A stretch of 5,482 nucleotides of DNA from an uncultured Christensenella sp. (GTDB lineage: Bacteria > Bacillota > Clostridia > Christensenellales > UBA3700): the NCBI GenBank assembly GCA_910584635.1, contig CAJUBA010000031.1, forward strand, positions 1 through 5,482. The letters run 5' to 3'. The position numbers were made by a program, and so were the translations under genes. Shown one piece after another: positions 3,918 to 5,482 of this stretch (its first letter is position 1; every line of letters begins with the position of its first letter). Below the pieces are notes generated by a model. It searched no databases. It saw only the letters and a list, made by a program, of their open reading frames with translations, and was not told the origin of the DNA.

Positions 3918-5482
3918 CTATTTCTTCCTCATGGAGCGTTGCTCCTTGAGGAAATCGTTATAGCGTTCGATTTGATCTTCGCGCAAGTCAATCATCTCTT
4001 TCGCCGTTGCCAACGCTTGACTGTCTCCTACTATCAATTCCGTTTCTTTTACCTTTACTTTTGTTCCTTCGCTTCCCGCGTTCCTTCTGATGTCCTTCAT
4101 ATACTCGTCTTCCATCTTGAACAACGCTACTGTGCAGTCTTTCTTTATTGTCAGTTTTACCAAAGGATTTACCGATGACTGTCCAAGTAAGATATAGTAC
4201 GTAGATTTCTTCTCTTTACACTTATCCTTACTCATTGCGTATTCTTTCAACGTATCGAAGAACTTCTTCTGTTTAGCGGAGAGTTTAGCGTACGCTTCAT
4301 CAAGTGTCAATCTAGGAGCGGTTGCCTTTGCTTTTGGAGCAGGTTTTTCGGCAGGTATTTCGACAATCTTCTCTACTTCGACGGGAACTTCTTTTACTAC
4401 CTCTTTCTCTACTATCTTTTCTACTTCGACGGGTATTTCTACTATTTTTTCAATAGGTTTCTCCACTATCTTTTCTACTACCTGCGTTTCAACAGATTTA
4501 TTTGCGGATAGTTCAAGTATCTTCTCCATAAGTCTGTCTTGATTACGCATTAAATCTTCTTGCGTCTTCAACATCCTCTTTATCGTTTCGTCGCTTGTAT
4601 TGTTGGTTTGCAATTTACTTGCAAGTTGTTCCAACACGTTCTCGCTTATATTCGTCTGCATAGGCTGTAACTTACTTACCAATCTCTCTAACGTTTCTTC
4701 GCTTACGTTTGTTGCCGCGACTTCTCTTTCTATTACTTTCTCGACAGGTTTTTGCTCGGAAAGTTGTTTCATTAGTTTTTCTATTCGTTTGTCGCTATGC
4801 TCCGTAAGTTCTCTTATCCTCTCCTCATTATGCGCGTTTTGTTCTATCAATTTATTTATCAGTTCATCGTTAGTCGACGCTTGTTGCGGCAACATCTGTT
4901 GCATTCCGGGAAGCATTGCCGTCATTGTTTCGGATACTATTCCTCTTATCTCTTCCGCTCCTAATCCTTGTTGAGGAGCATAAGCAAATCCTTGTCCCTG
5001 TCCGCCGTTATTTCCGCCGTTCATTCGCATAAACATCATCTCTTCTCTGTTTCTCGCATACTCTTCCTTCGCGTCTTCGAGTTCTTTTACAGACTTCTTG
5101 TAGCCTTTCTTCTCTATTAACATAAATACAAGAGATAATACCGCTACGCCCATAAGTACGCCCGCTATTATCGTCCAGTTGGTCATGCTAAGTCCGAACA
5201 AGCCTGTTACGTAGTAAGTCTTGTATTTACTCTCTACCGTCTCCCTATTCTCTTTCTTCTTACTTGCGTAGCCTATTCCCTTTGCCGTAAACATCAAGAT
5301 TAAGACTATACTTATTCCGCTCGCTATCGCTTGCCACCATTCTTTCAATATATCCAACACTTTATCGAAATCAACTGTTTGCGTCGGCTCTTTCGGGTCG
5401 TTTGTAGAATTGTTGTTATCCTCGCTCGGATAATACGGATTGTTCGGATCGTCCGGATCGAATATCTCTTCGTTCTCTTTTA
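3918..5482 (-). CDS. Membrane-anchored coiled-coil protein, 5' end outside window
   Basis: I do not recognise the family. The frame is open to the window edge: 40 codons lie before the GTG at 5360 with no stop, so that GTG, which has no clear ribosome site, is probably not the start. Numbering from it, the visible order is: an Asp/Asn/Pro-rich leader (FDPDDPNNPYYPSEDNNN, upstream of residue 1); hydrophobic segment 12-30 followed by KKK; a long hydrophobic stretch 49-82 followed by EKKGYKK; charged helix 88-113; a Gly/Gln linker 114-134; predicted coiled coil about 160-285, with a 19-residue repeat at 217-254; a Val-Glu-Lys-Ile-Val repeat region 293-338; and a mixed alpha/beta C-terminal domain about 354-480. 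By the positive-inside rule the coiled coil and C-terminus would be cytoplasmic and the acidic leader external, if 49-82 forms a hairpin. It might be the membrane and inner part of a larger surface protein. No partner gene is visible. Confidence 0.8.
   Translation of the reverse strand, partial: KENEEIFDPDDPNNPYYPSEDNNNSTNDPKEPTQTVDFDKVLDILKEWWQAIASGISIVLILMFTAKGIGYASKKKENRETVESKYKTYYVTGLFGLSMTNWTIIAGVLMGVAVLSLVFMLIEKKGYKKSVKELEDAKEEYARNREEMMFMRMNGGNNGGQGQGFAYAPQQGLGAEEIRGIVSETMTAMLPGMQQMLPQQASTNDELINKLIEQNAHNEERIRELTEHSDKRIEKLMKQLSEQKPVEKVIEREVAATNVSEETLERLVSKLQPMQTNISENVLEQLASKLQTNNTSDETIKRMLKTQEDLMRNQDRLMEKILELSANKSVETQVVEKIVEKPIEKIVEIPVEVEKIVEKEVVKEVPVEVEKIVEIPAEKPAPKAKATAPRLTLDEAYAKLSAKQKKFFDTLKEYAMSKDKCKEKKSTYYILLGQSSVNPLVKLTIKKDCTVALFKMEDEYMKDIRRNAGSEGTKVKVKETELIVGDSQALATAKEMIDLREDQIERYNDFLKEQRSMRKK
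3927..3951 (-). other. Hairpin at the 3' end of the membrane-protein gene
   Basis: In the mRNA, CCTCAAGGAGC and GCTCCATGAGG pair over 11 positions (one A-A mismatch) around AAC, within the last codons (residues FLKEQRSMRK). No U-tract follows, so it is not a standard terminator, but together with the inverted repeat just downstream it could shape or stabilise the transcript end. It may also be simple coincidence of coding sequence. Confidence 0.4.

Noticed and set aside
3927..3951. Intrinsic terminator for the membrane-protein gene
   Set aside because: The hairpin lies before the stop codon and is followed by AAGAAATAGAG rather than a U-tract.
4600..4974. 124-codon plus-strand frame rich in Ser, Cys and Ile, resembling a membrane protein
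   Set aside because: It is the antisense of the coiled-coil region; the apparent hydrophobicity comes from complementing Glu/Lys/Asn codons.

Overview
The window looks like a piece of chromosome from a strictly anaerobic, low-GC Firmicute, most likely an uncultured gut-type clostridium. The clues are AT-rich intergenic DNA, strong AAGGAGG ribosome binding sites, textbook sigma-A promoters, intrinsic terminators with U-tracts, and a gene set (flavodiiron protein; GGGtGRT protein with a NifU-like partner) typical of anaerobic Clostridia. The lineage is an inference from gene content and style; no marker gene is present.

Layout. Bases 1-463 hold no gene but are rich in structure: a perfect 12-bp-arm palindrome with a second, half-preserved copy, several TATGTCGA-like words, and a near-perfect promoter whose -35 box lies inside one of two related 18-bp dyads. 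This promoter should drive a two-gene operon: a NifU/IscU-like Fe-S scaffold protein (464-1156) and the GGGtGRT protein (1170-2171), 13 bp apart. The operon ends at an intrinsic terminator (2200-2235). A second terminator (2247-2278) closes the convergent, minus-strand flavodiiron protein gene (2298-3509), which has its own extended -10 promoter (3554-3582).

Bases 3510-3917 hold that promoter and then a 238-bp gene-free element bounded by 44-bp imperfect inverted repeats (3655-3892, 38/44 matching). It looks like a MITE-type or dispersed palindromic repeat. Beyond it, minus-strand coding runs off the right edge of the window (3918-5482): a membrane protein with an Asp/Asn/Pro-rich leader, two hydrophobic segments, a long coiled-coil and Val-Glu-Lys-repeat region, and an unrecognised C-terminal domain. 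Its N-terminus is outside the window.

Working together. The two Fe-S-related genes are clearly co-expressed. The flavodiiron protein probably removes O2 (or NO) that would damage Fe-S clusters, so the neighbourhood has a loose iron/redox theme, but there is no shared transcript. The large membrane protein has no visible link to the others. The least explained items are the dyads at the operon promoter, the unusual cysteine pattern of the scaffold protein, the inverted-repeat element and the membrane/coiled-coil protein. I do not see a complete novel multi-gene system in this window.
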